Shown piece after piece: positions 49,101-62,508 of a DNA stretch of 64,000 nt. How positions within the stretch are numbered: position 1 is the first letter of the stretch; each line of letters starts with the position of its first letter. A program made the translations under genes and the position numbers. The stretch lies in assembly GCF_947507565.1 (NCBI RefSeq), contig NC_089178.1, positions 744,001 through 808,000 of the forward strand, given 5' to 3'. The notes under the pieces were generated by a model. That model was given only the letters and a program-made list of their open reading frames with translations. It made no database searches and was not told the DNA's origin. This DNA is from Oscarella lobularis (Eukaryota; Porifera; Homoscleromorpha; Homosclerophorida; Oscarellidae).

Positions 49101-50887
49101 CAAGTGAAAATCAAGTTTATCTGACATTACTTAATGTAGGAAAGTCGCCGATTCTTGCAAAAAGCGGTGGCGAGTGGAAGTGAAGAAGCTGTTCAATGTC
49201 TAAAAGAGGTCGATTGAGTTCATGAATGTGAATTAATTTGATTAATATCTTAGTTATCAGATTAATCTTCTTCAAATTTCGGAAGATCCATTGAACTGGG
49301 TCTCTCAACGTTTAGAAGAATCAATTGAAGCGTCGTCTAGAAAAGAAGAAGAGTTTGCACGCTTAGCTGAAGAAAAAGAAGCCGACTACGAGGCACTTTA
49401 TGGTTAGTAAGTGAGTCGTCCTGTATTAGAAGGGCTACTGGTTAATTGATTAGCAAAACTGCGAAGCGAGGCAGAAGAGAAGAAGAGGGCCTTGAGGGCA
49501 CTTGATGCTAAAGATCGCGAACTTGGTAGGCAGTTCTCTACGTGTGGGTCGCGCCCTACTACACTGTGTTGTCCGATTGAAGCACAATTGAGAGCCGCTG
49601 CTCAAGAGAAAGACGTTCAGATCGAGAACGCGAGAAAAGAAATCGATGCTCTTCGACTTGATCACGGTATACAGAAGCTTCGTTTGAAATTTTCAAGTCT
49701 TTCAAAAAACGTTGTGTCTGCTTTTTTAAATTCAAAGCGCAATTGAGAGAGAAAGATGATCAAACTGCGAGCGAAAGGGATCAGATTGAGGCTTTGAGAC
49801 TTGGTCACGGTATGACTTAGCGTGTCTATGCATTGAGAGGCTTTTTAGTCTCTTTGTAGAAAATCTGAGAGAGCGTTACGAGGAGACGGTAGCTGAATTA
49901 CGAATCGTCGCTGCAGAGAAAGCGGAGAACGACCGGCAGTTGGCAAAGGCAAAAGAGCAGGAAAATCTTCTTCAAATTCCTGTCGCCGACGTTGGAATGA
50001 CAGAAATCAAGCTCGGAGGTGGATCATTCGCAGGTGAAAATAAAAAACAAGAGTACTATAGATAGAGTTGTGTTTATTTAGAAGTGAAAGTGGGCTACTG
50101 GCGCGGATGTCCCGTGGCCGTCAAGATGTTCTTCGAACTGTTGAACACCGAGCGCTATTTTCGTCTCTTCGAACAAGAGATCGCCGTCTGCACTCGAGCT
50201 CGTCATCCCAACGTCGTCTCTCTATGCGGCGTAACGACGGAAAACGGCGTTCCACTTCGCATCATTACCGAACTCCTCGAAGGCTCACTTTCTGACGTCA
50301 TCAGCGCCGCTCTTCGTTCAAAATGGGCTCTTTCGTTACGAGAGCAAATCGACTTGGCGTTCGGGATGACAGCCGGAATCGCCTATCTCCATCAACTCGG
50401 TCCAGGCGGCGTTTTGCACGGCGACATTCGCTCGACCAACGTCGTCGTCACGTCATTGATGGAGGCGAAAATATGCGATTTGGGCGCGGCTCGATTCGCC
50501 GAAGTGTCGCTCTCCGTCGGACCGTTGAGTCCCGACTATTTGGCTCCAGAGCGAAACCCGGAGAATCCAACTCATCAGCGTAATAGTAAGATGGCCGACG
50601 TTTGTAGTCTGGGAGTGACTGTCGTTGAATTGATGACTGGCGAACAGCCGGTTCCTAGTCATCGATTTGAGCAGGCTTCGAGCGTCGGTCATGGAGTGGT
50701 GAAGAGAATGTGTCACGAAATGATTAGCGCAGATCCGAGCGCGAGACCAGGCGCGGACGAGTGTTTGGTTCGATTGAAGCGAGTCCAGAAGTCGACCGAA
50801 TATGACGAGTGTTATCCGAAGAGAATGGTGAAAGGTAAGTTACATGGCGAAAGTCAAGTGAGTCTTGTGATGGCGCCTTGGCAGTAG
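46129..50887 (+). CDS. Ankyrin-repeat/coiled-coil/TKL-like kinase, copy B
   Basis: Paralogue of copy A with start codons 4,623 bases apart, and similarity extends into introns. Exon 1 (MDSS plus one base) joins GFMVAVKGGNMRKIREFVSK. Ankyrin exons follow as in A, with one extra block: the triplet of exons GYTPFLVAC / GDGALAMASW / GYTSLHWAC occurs twice (about 47045-47445 and 47500-47905). Coiled-coil segments include ALRALDAKDRELEAQLRAAA and ENLRERYEETVAELRIVA. The kinase is one open exon (from about 50084): VAVKMFFELLN, HGDIRSTNVVVTSLMEA, ICDLGAARFAEVS and PDYLAPERNPE. HRD is HGD and DFG is DLG; the third glycine of the P-loop is Ala (GGGSFAEV). Activity is therefore plausible but not certain. 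The protein is predicted to be cytoplasmic with no signal or membrane segment. A signalling adaptor-kinase role is inferred from the architecture. Confidence 0.82.
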
Positions 50888-51161
50888 CGTCACGTGTAGC
50901 ATTCTAGCCTTTGTCTTGTCGAGTGATTTTATTGTACGTAGAACGTTCCTAAACTTTGGTAATTTTATTAATTAAGTACGCTGTAGGAAGAATGTTTGTG
51001 AATGTGCGCTAAAGCATACAGATTACGCTTTGGAATACAAGTAGGTGCTCATTCTCTTGGAATCGCATCCTGTGAAGGGTGTGATCCCCAGACTTTTCAT
51101 GATAGTACAGCGGTTGATTTTTTGGGGTACAGAAGCGAGATGTCCTGGTTTCTTTGTTTAT

Positions 51162-51172
51162 CTGCGCATGCG
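51162..51172. promoter_or_regulatory. NRF1-like motif upstream of the relic kinase copy
   Basis: tgcgcatgcgg precedes the decayed third copy at the same relative position as in copies A and B, supporting common descent including the promoter. Confidence 0.35.
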
Positions 51173-51179
51173 GAAGCTG

Positions 51180-51690
51180 CTGGTATTTTGTGTTTTTTCT
51201 GGCGTAATGTGTCTTCTCTAGACTGTTTTTAGCCTTTCTTGCTGCTGTCAGAAGCGGGAACATAACCAAAGTCACGAAATTGTATCAAAGGAGCCGATCA
51301 AATGGCAAACTGTATCAGTATCAGTATCAGATTTATTTTCAACCACTATGTCGATCTACCAGGTACCGTGCCACTGTGTATAATTCCTTTAGCGGAGATA
51401 GCGCGTGAGTGTACGTGTCTCTTCTTCGAAAGAAAGCAGTTGCTCTCGCCATTTGGCGTACTATGTGGAAATGGCAGAATACTTTCCTTTAGTGGGATGG
51501 GACATTGAAAGAAGTCGAGTTGACCAGGTATCGTCGCGCTCCTTGGAAAATAAGTCAAACAAATAATCAACTCCTCTAACAGATCCACAATAAGCGGTAT
51601 AATGAAAACTCGTTGATTCGCTCTATAACTCTTTGGGAAAAGTTGCAACACTGGGCCTCCCCTCAGGAATGCTATCATGAGACAAATTAA
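51180..51690 (+). pseudogene. Third, decayed ankyrin-kinase copy
   Basis: After the acceptor tttttag the sequence reads AFLAAVRSGNITKVTK, matching AFLTAVEDGNMEKICK of copy A, and then loses frame inside what should be VSKEPIKW. Downstream, gtggaaatggcagaatactttcctttagtgggatgg... and gacattgaaa..gtcgagttgac match the second repeat exon of A. The sequence then jumps to ctgggcctcccctcaggaatgctatcatgagacaaa, which matches the linker region of A near 44187-44222. A central deletion has therefore removed most ankyrin exons, and no kinase part remains. Confidence 0.65.
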
Positions 51691-51766
51691 CCCGTATTGG
51701 CATCAGGTGCTTTATGGAATCGTAATGATGTAGTTATTTTCCTTTCCTTTTAGATATGAGAAAAGT

Positions 51767-51887
51767 GGTCCTGGGCATGACCTCTACAACAAAAACTGCA
51801 GCCAACGAGGTCCTGAGCATGACCTCGGAAAAAGAAAACTGCTCCGGGGTCCTAGGCAAGACCCTGTCAACAAAAACTGCCCACGCG
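51767..51887. repeat. Three ~40-base tandem repeats
   Basis: Units at 51767-51808, 51809-51847 and 51848-51887 share ggtcctgggcatgacctc...aaaaactgc with substitutions and small indels. Confidence 0.7.
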
Positions 51888-51954
51888 AAAAGGGAAACCC
51901 CGTTTGTTTTATTCTTTTTATTCAAATAAAATGTCTGTACTCTCCCCTTTGCTC

Positions 51955-52035
51955 CATGGCGACGACAGCGCACGCGTGGTGCACCAGCCCCGCCGATGCC
52001 CTAACCACCTAATCTACCTACGCGCCTATTCTATC
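51955..52035 (-). mobile_element. Possible tRNA-derived SINE head
   Basis: On the minus strand the sequence reads tagattaggtggttagggcatcgg (about 52017-51994), close to a tRNA A-box/D-arm (TAGCTCAGTGGTTAGAGCATCGG). No convincing B-box follows, and an A/T-rich tail (ttttatttgaataaaaagaataaaac) lies further along the minus strand at about 51930-51905. A degenerate SINE or tRNA pseudogene is the best reading. No functional tRNA is claimed. Confidence 0.3.
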
Positions 52036-52339
52036 TCTACCTATCGCGCGTCTGAACAAGGCGACGTGTCATCATGTTATGCGCCTACTACGTGCCTATT
52101 CTAGTCTGCAGTCCAATCATGCAGTTCGGTTCCACAGTTCGGTTCCACAGTGTCGCTCTGTGTTCACTTCAGCTGTGCCAAGTAGAACTTCCGTGGAAGC
52201 AGAGAATTCTCTTGGCAGCTTTGGCAAGACTGCCATGCAAAAGCATTTCCTCTCACTTGAACAGCTAAAAATGAAACAAACTTACGATGTTTATAGACTT
52301 TCGTTTATAATGGCGGAAGAAGCGCAGACATAAAAGGGC

Positions 52340-52765
52340 GGCCGAAATTCTTTTGTGGTCAACGGTCTGGTCCAGGCGGCTTACCTCTCAGCATTGGGTG
52401 GAGCCCACGTTCGTAGACTGTCCGTTGCACAAATTGGTCTTCTACAGGAGCCACGATGGTTCAAGAACGCGAAAGGCGCTTTCCAAGACGTGATGTGCAA
52501 AATCGAGGGTCCTGCAAACGCACAACGCGGCGTGCGCGATCGCTAAAGCCGAGCTCGTCCCTAAAAGAAACTCCAACTTGCCTCCGTCACTCTCTATCGC
52601 CTCAGCGGCCAAATGTCCAACCTTCGCTCGTCGAATTGGCTCGAAAGCACATGCTGGCACACAGTTGCGACCGTTCGAAGGCCGTCCAAAAACGCAACAC
52701 GTCGTGTTCCACGTCCCGCATGCGCGATGAGTTCGATGCCAGTTCACGTGTTATTTGACACGCCT
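52340..52765 (+). other. Degenerate protein-like stretch of unknown origin
   Basis: One frame reads like protein up to about 52540 and a second frame continues in a protein-like way to about 52730, as if broken by a frameshift. The minus strand is also open for about 300 bases, so composition may explain part of this. No Met start, splice sites or family match are recognised. Could be a decayed gene or the remnant of an insertion. A 13-base direct duplication (agttcggttccac) lies just upstream at about 52124-52149. Confidence 0.25.
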
Positions 52766-52909
52766 AGGAGAACGACGCCAATGACGCATTTTCACCGTGC
52801 GTTTCCTACTGGGATTATAGACGTCATAATACCTGACGTCAAAGTTTATTGCTAATATCTAGGAGAGTCTGGGCAACATTTGAAATTCGATATACGTTGC
52901 GAAGACCAT

Positions 52910-57112
<4,203 letters not shown>

Positions 57113-57181
57113 CGGTTTCTCTGTCACTTCATCTGTTGCTATGAAATGTAGCGCGCGTGATAAAAAGTCCCCGGACAAAAG

Positions 57182-59062
57182 TTAAAGAAAAACGCTCTGG
57201 TATCGCTTTATAAGAGAGTCAATAACTTCTGGAAGCTCGGGAGCATTGAGAAGGGCTACGAGAGTCGGAGATCCGGTCGACAGTTGCTCGTAGTCTACAG
57301 GCGCTCCACTAGCTCGGCGGCCTTCGAAAAAAACAACGGCATGAAAACAAAACGCGTTTTACACGTAGAGTCATGCAGGTCACGGATCCTACTTTCTAAG
57401 AACCACTTTAGCCTAACGGATCGCCGTAACCTAGCCCAATAATGACCCGCCTTACCAAAAAGTGGAAATAGCCCTGTTCCAAACAAATTGGCCGAACCTA
57501 GAGGACAAAAATAGCAATTGTTTTACGGTGGCCATATCCTGCACTTTTTATTGGTGATCCCTGCGGGCTGCCAGCTTCCAGTGCTGTCAACCATTCCACG
57601 TTGAGCAGATGACTAAGAACCCTGAAAGACTGGGAAGCCTAAGAAACACAATCCATCCAAGTCAAGTAGAAGAAATAAAATAGCCTAATTACTTGAATAT
57701 CTGAAAGAAAATGAATTTTAAATTCTCTCGCGTCTCTGAAGCACAGCGGCAGAAGTATAGGAGAAGGACCCTGAACATTTATTTATTTATTTATTTATTT
57801 ATTCAAGCAGTTGCTAAATTATTTATGGGCAACTTTACCTTGGGACCCCTGAACGTCGTCAAAGCAGAGAATTTGCTTGTATCAGCTACACAGAAAATGA
57901 TTAAAACAACTGGCGTCGTTACAGACTTACAGTTATATGCAAGGGGAAGAGGATTCTTCAACTGGGGGTGTTTGTCGCATGGATAACGACCCATGTCGTC
58001 TTCCCACAAGAGAGGCAAATAGATTCCGCTACAAAAATAGGTAAGAAGAAAAACGACTTACAAAATAGAGGACGTACCCTACGGGACAGTCGGGCGGTGC
58101 ATAGACAATTATTGGCCTGAGAACGACGTTAGCCAACGTGAATATGTGAAGCTGAGGGAAGGAGACCCAGCTCTGCTTAGCCTCTTCCCACTCTTTAAGA
58201 TCCTTATAGATTGTTCTTTATTATTTCAATTTAGATTGAATACTTGCGCGTTTTCTTACTGGCTGTCCTGCACTGGGAAAGTCTCTCTGTTTTGCCAATT
58301 GCCACTGTTTGCACAAAAGAAATTGGGCCCTCATGTCGTCCAGCGAATAGAAAACTGCATCTCTCAGTAGATTCGTTCGATCGTTGACGCCCCAAAAGCC
58401 GAGAGAAGCGGCGTGAAAAAGCGAGAACAAATCCCCGTGTTCAGTCTGAAATGGAAAATTAAAAGCAAAAAAAAAAAAGAGACAGAATGCCATGCAATAA
58501 GTACTTTCATAGGCATCAAAGGAGCACATCCAAGGCGACGAATTGCCATTCCCGTACCATCGACAAGAGACCGAACCGTCTGACCAACAAAATCGATTTC
58601 AACTTCGCCAGCTACCGTTTCAATGACAGTCCTATTGACAGACGACGAGTAGCCCTTCTCCAATTCCTGACACGTGAGCGAATCGTAAGCTGTCCATTGG
58701 CCAGTTCCCCCGTCTCGGAACTGCCAGACGACATTGAGATGGCAATTCAAGGCGCCCCTTCCTTCCAAGAGAACGGCCATCGACTGATCGGTCAATTCGC
58801 TACGTATGCCGTCGCGCAGTTTCACGCTGAGCCGTTCCGGTTCGACGAGCGGTGACAGATCCCACGGGAGAACGAAGGTCGTCTCGACGATCTGCTCGAA
58901 GCACCACAAGCCGCTCGATCGATCGTGTTTCAGCGCTCCTGTCACTGCCGAGCGAATTTCGTCCGCTTTGTCCGGTGCCGCAAACGATAGGCTGACGTGC
59001 GGCGGCGGCGGGTCTTTACTGAGGAGATCGGACAACGGCAAGGCGCCACGCCGACCGGTCAT
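57182..59062 (-). CDS. WWE-OTU protein, predicted inactive A20-like deubiquitinase
   Basis: Exon 1 (59062 to about 58510) begins MTGRRGALPLSDLL and contains a WWE domain: VVWQFRDGGTGQWTAYDSLT, CQELEKGYSSSVNRTVIE and EVEIDFVGQTVRSLVDGTGM. WWE domains bind poly-ADP-ribose or ubiquitin-system partners. The next exons give an A20/VCPIP1-type OTU fold: GDLFSLFHAASLGFWGVNDR, LRDAVFYSLDD, IFTLANVVLRPIIVYAPPD, YGIYLPLLWEDDMGRYP and DTSKFSALTTF. In active members the first motif is DGNC-L-x-HA and the last has a catalytic His before Phe; here Ser (codon TCG) stands at the Cys position and Lys at the His position. The C-terminal exons read GTGLFPLFGRR and DYEQLSTGSPTLVALLNAPE, TAA at 57184-57182. A 4-base (attt)n repeat sits in a late intron. 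Head to head with GTF2A2 at 69 bases. Confidence 0.75.
57777..57803. repeat. (ATTT)n microsatellite
   Basis: Nearly seven perfect attt units in an intron of the WWE-OTU gene. Confidence 0.85.
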
Positions 59063-59130
59063 GTTTTTCTGTCACGTGACTAGCGAATTTTCCTTCCCCG
59101 TATTGCCTCGATCGAGGAAGAACTCGAAAC
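59063..59130. promoter_or_regulatory. Shared WWE-OTU/GTF2A2 promoter gap
   Basis: Only 68 bases separate two start codons on opposite strands, so the core promoters must overlap. It contains cacgtga at about 59074-59080. No TATA box is evident. Confidence 0.4.
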
Positions 59131-59610
59131 ATGAGCTACCAGCTTTACAGGAACACGACGTTGGGTAATTCTCTTGAGGAGAGTTTGGATGAACTTGTTC
59201 AGGTGCGATCGACGCCAATTTCGAAGGAGGGTCACGCACAATCGTTGCCTGGCTGCCTTTTAGACAGGTCAAATCTCGGCGCAGCTCGCTCTACAGGTTC
59301 TACTTCAGTTCGACAAGACGATGAACGAGACGCTAGCAAAGAAAACGAAAAACAAAGTCACATTCAAGGCGAGAAGACGCGAAGACAAAGATGACGCTAA
59401 TCGCGCGTTCCACAGGGCCAATTGAATACGTATCGCTTCTGCGACAACGTGTGGACGTTCGTCATGAACGGCGTCGAGTTTCGAGACGGCGCTGACTCGC
59501 ATCGCGTGGACAAGGTCAAAATCGTTGCCTGCGACGGCAAAGCAGGTGAGATTGAAATTCGAGAATTTTTTCGCTATTCCCACGCTTTAGGCGCTTCGGG
59601 CGACGCCTGA
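59131..59610 (+). CDS. GTF2A2: Transcription initiation factor IIA gamma subunit
   Basis: TFIIA gamma joins the alpha/beta chains to stabilise TBP on promoter DNA. Four short exons read [64 protein letters not shown] and [19 protein letters not shown], which is nearly the whole human protein. TGA is at 59608-59610. Introns are about 50-65 bases. Confidence 0.95.
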
Positions 59611-59844
59611 GTCTTATTAGGAGATTAAGGGAAAAAAAACAACGGCTGATAGTAATATTATAGTCTGCAGAATACGTACACAAGAGAGAAAAAAAAAACC
59701 TAAACAAATTCTCACTCACAACGTTTTTCCGCACGTGAGCACAGACAGAAGAAAAAAAAGAACGCAAGAAATAAAGTACAGCTGCCTGTGTGCACCTATT
59801 TATGATATACAGTTAGATAGATAGATATAGAACGTTGAGGCTCG
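59611..59844. other. Convergent 3' region of GTF2A2 and UBE2H
   Basis: Gap between two stop codons facing each other. Contains poly-A-rich tracts (aaaaaaaac, aaaaaaaag), aagaaataaagt at about 59767 on the plus strand as a possible polyadenylation signal, and a tagatagatagata run near 59814. No gene seen. Confidence 0.5.
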
Positions 59845-60929
59845 CTATAAGTCCATTCCATCAGCTTCGTTTTCTGAGAAATCGCTCATTGAGCTTTCGC
59901 TGGTGGATGACTGGTCCTCGTCGTTTTTTATCGCTTCCGCTGACGCGTACTTTTTTACATAATCTAAGAGACAAGTAATGGTTCATTTCATTTTGACAAG
60001 TCCCTTTTTTTCAATAGCTAAATTAACTGAAGTTAAAAAAGATTACCCACTATTGCTCGCAACACAATTTCGCAATGAGAACCAAAATTGTACATTTCAC
60101 CCCCGCCCCATACCCCCTCCAAACAAATTGAACCGTTACCTGCTATCTTTTGCTTATATTGTTCTGGTTTGTGTAAATAGAGTGCAGCTGCTTCTCCGTT
60201 GAGAGGATCCGTCGGATTGGGATACGTCAACAGTTGAGGCAAAAATGACTCGAAAATATTTCTAAGATCTAGGGGTGGGGAGGCCTCCAAGTAATAAACA
60301 GTAGTGTCGTCGTCACTTAGTATGCGCCCACCATAAAGTGCAGTCCAAGCCTGATTTATAACGTCCAAGCAAACCGTCCCGGAGCTGGAAAGAGAAAGAA
60401 AGAACGAAAATAGACAATTAGCATACGCGCGTCCCTCCCCCCTCCCCTCACGATTCATCAATGTTCGGATGATAGATCCTGTTCATGAAACCTGTGAAGG
60501 GAAAGGAGAGAGAGAGAAAGAGAGAGAGGGTGCGAGAGAAATGACTAAGGTCACAAGATGACGTCACACCTATCGACGGCGATTTGAATGGATACTTGTC
60601 TGGCAAATCGACGCGCACTTTCCACACGCCGCCTTCGTACGGTGCTAGAGAAGAGCGACGAATTTCTACTCTCTACGCGCATTCGGCGTTCGATTCGAGA
60701 TCTCACTTCCACTCGGACCGGCGAACTTGACGTAGAACTCGTTCAGCCCGCCGAGTATCGTCACGTCGTGGTTGCTTTCGATTCTAATAACGACCGCGAG
60801 CGAGAATGAGAAAGCTGACGAATCGTCAACGGGAGGGGGCGGGGTCGCTGTGGGGGGACGCGAAGACAATACGAACAATTTTGCCACGTCGCGGCCTATT
60901 CTGCCGCTGCTCGGCGACGGCGAACACAT
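59845..60929 (-). CDS. UBE2H: Ubiquitin-conjugating enzyme E2 H
   Basis: E2 enzyme that carries activated ubiquitin; UBE2H works with the CTLH E3 complex. Exons join as [76 protein letters not shown] (active-site Cys in TVCLD), [40 protein letters not shown] and an acidic Ser-rich tail ending [17 protein letters not shown], as in the human protein. TAG is at 59847-59845. The first intron donor is gttcgt, weak beyond GT, but phase and sequence fit. GA-rich simple repeats lie in an intron near 60505-60530. Confidence 0.93.
60505..60530. repeat. GA-rich simple repeat in UBE2H intron
   Basis: Interrupted (ga)n run followed by a further gagagaa. Composition only. Confidence 0.7.
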
Positions 60930-61114
60930 TTTCCGTCTCCCCTTGACGCTTCCAAAACCCGTGCGACACCGATGAGCGACTATTCGACACGCGAAACGAC
61001 GACGCAAACGATCGAGAGCTTTTTGTGACGTCACCCAGAGGACCCCGGATATCCTTATAAAGCAGAGCCACACCCATCTTTCGTTTCGCGGTTGTTCATT
61101 AGAACTCTATTGTT

Positions 61115-62479
61115 ATGGTACTTTATTCGGCACAAACGATTGCACTAGCCGCTTTGCGTCGTCAAGCGCGCGTCGAATCGGCGCGGCGACTCCAACCTGT
61201 AACAAATCAAAACGTGGCGGTTAGCCGTGGTCACGCCCTGGAAAGAATAAATGAATGAAGTATGACGCAAACCTGACTAGACGGCACCGGAGTCGGCGCC
61301 AACGATTCAGTCAAAATGCCGACGACAACTTTCCATCCGGGTCGCTTCGCGTTGAGCGCGTTTACGGCGATCCAGGAACACCACGGGCGGTGATCACCGA
61401 TGACATCAAAGGGACACTTATCTGTCTAAAAATAAAATTATTTTGCAGTTGACGCGTTGAGCACGGGCGCCGTACGGGGACGCCTCTCCGAGAGTCCTTT
61501 TCATTGGAGTGGATTGTGAGAAGATCAGACGCAACAAGCTTCTGATTGCACGTGGTGCACACCAGAAGATTCGAATGTGCTGCCTCTGACTGTAACGATT
61601 GTGTTTCCCATCCGCAAAGGGCAATGAGACATCCTACAATGTCTTCGTCTGATTTTTCATGGGGAAGGAACTCCATGAGTCCCTTTAGACTTTCCTCGTT
61701 GATTTCGCTCTGGCGTGTAGATAAATTAACGTAAAGGCGCAGAATTGCGGCGTTTCTCATTACCAACTGATTCATGGCATCATCACTGATTATTGGCATG
61801 TGACTTCGAAGCTTCATGATTGTGGAAAATCTTGATCTGAACGCGTGAACGCACTCATCAAAAGACAATTCCGGAAAGAATAGAAACGAGTCTAATATGC
61901 ATGTTTCACTTAGGACTGAGATCATCACTGATGCAAATTCTAACCAGGTGCCTTGGCTCCTTTCCAAACGCAGTAATCCCTGTGCACAGACTTAAGCTTA
62001 GCTTCATATTCTTCTGCAGCTCTTTCATCTGTAAAATAAAGTTGAGGAGTTCAGTTACTGAACGCTCCACAAACTACGTAAGCTACTTCAAGATTTGGAA
62101 TACTTTGAGGCACATACATTCTTCTCTGTCAGTTATAGATGGAAGAAGAAGGCATATCGTGGCCATGCATGTGACACATCTGAGTTCGTCCGATGAAGAA
62201 TTGATCCAACCATGCTGCGCGCAAACATCTGCCATCAGACCTCGCGGTCTATGAAACCAAGTTGATGGCTGTGGAAGACGCAAACAGACACTACTGTAGA
62301 GCTATGATAACGCAGCACTTTCTCCGCGGAACCTTGAAAGTTCCAAGTCTCTTCGCATAGTCGTCGCTGTCCCACGGTTTCGCACTGCTGCTATTGTCGT
62401 TTGGTCTCCTGGTTGCCGCTCGATGCCTCGGGGAGTCCTGAACGAATGCGTCCAGTAGCGAACGCGCTCGAGCCTCCAT
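61115..62479 (-). CDS. ZC3HC1: ZC3HC1/NIPA-type zinc-finger protein
   Basis: NIPA (ZC3HC1) is a nuclear-basket protein with two C3HC/BIR-like zinc modules, first described as an F-box-like SCF component. Start MEARARSLLDAFVQ; the first module is spread over KPWDSDDYAKRLGTFK, WFHRPRGLMADVCAQHGW and ELRCVTCMATICLLLP, with Cys/His continuing in the next exons. The second module begins DIVGCLIALCGWE...LLVCTTCNQKLV and ends CPFDVIGDHRPWCSWIAVNA with RPGWKVVVGIL, matching the family H-R-x-W-C-x-W motif. TAA is at 61117-61115. Shorter than the human protein because the disordered middle is small. Head to head with KLHDC10, 29 bases between start codons; UBE2H follows on the same strand. Confidence 0.85.
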
Positions 62480-62508
62480 TGAAGAATGTCACGCATGCGT
62501 TGAGAGAA
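62480..62508. promoter_or_regulatory. ZC3HC1/KLHDC10 bidirectional promoter core
   Basis: A 29-base gap between opposite start codons contains the palindrome acgcatgcgt (62491-62500), similar to the NRF1-like motif in other head-to-head gaps of this window. Confidence 0.4.

Noticed and set aside
51961-52040. Functional tRNA gene on the minus strand
   Set aside because: Only the D-arm/A-box region matches. No acceptor-stem pairing or B-box could be found, so a SINE or pseudogene is more likely.
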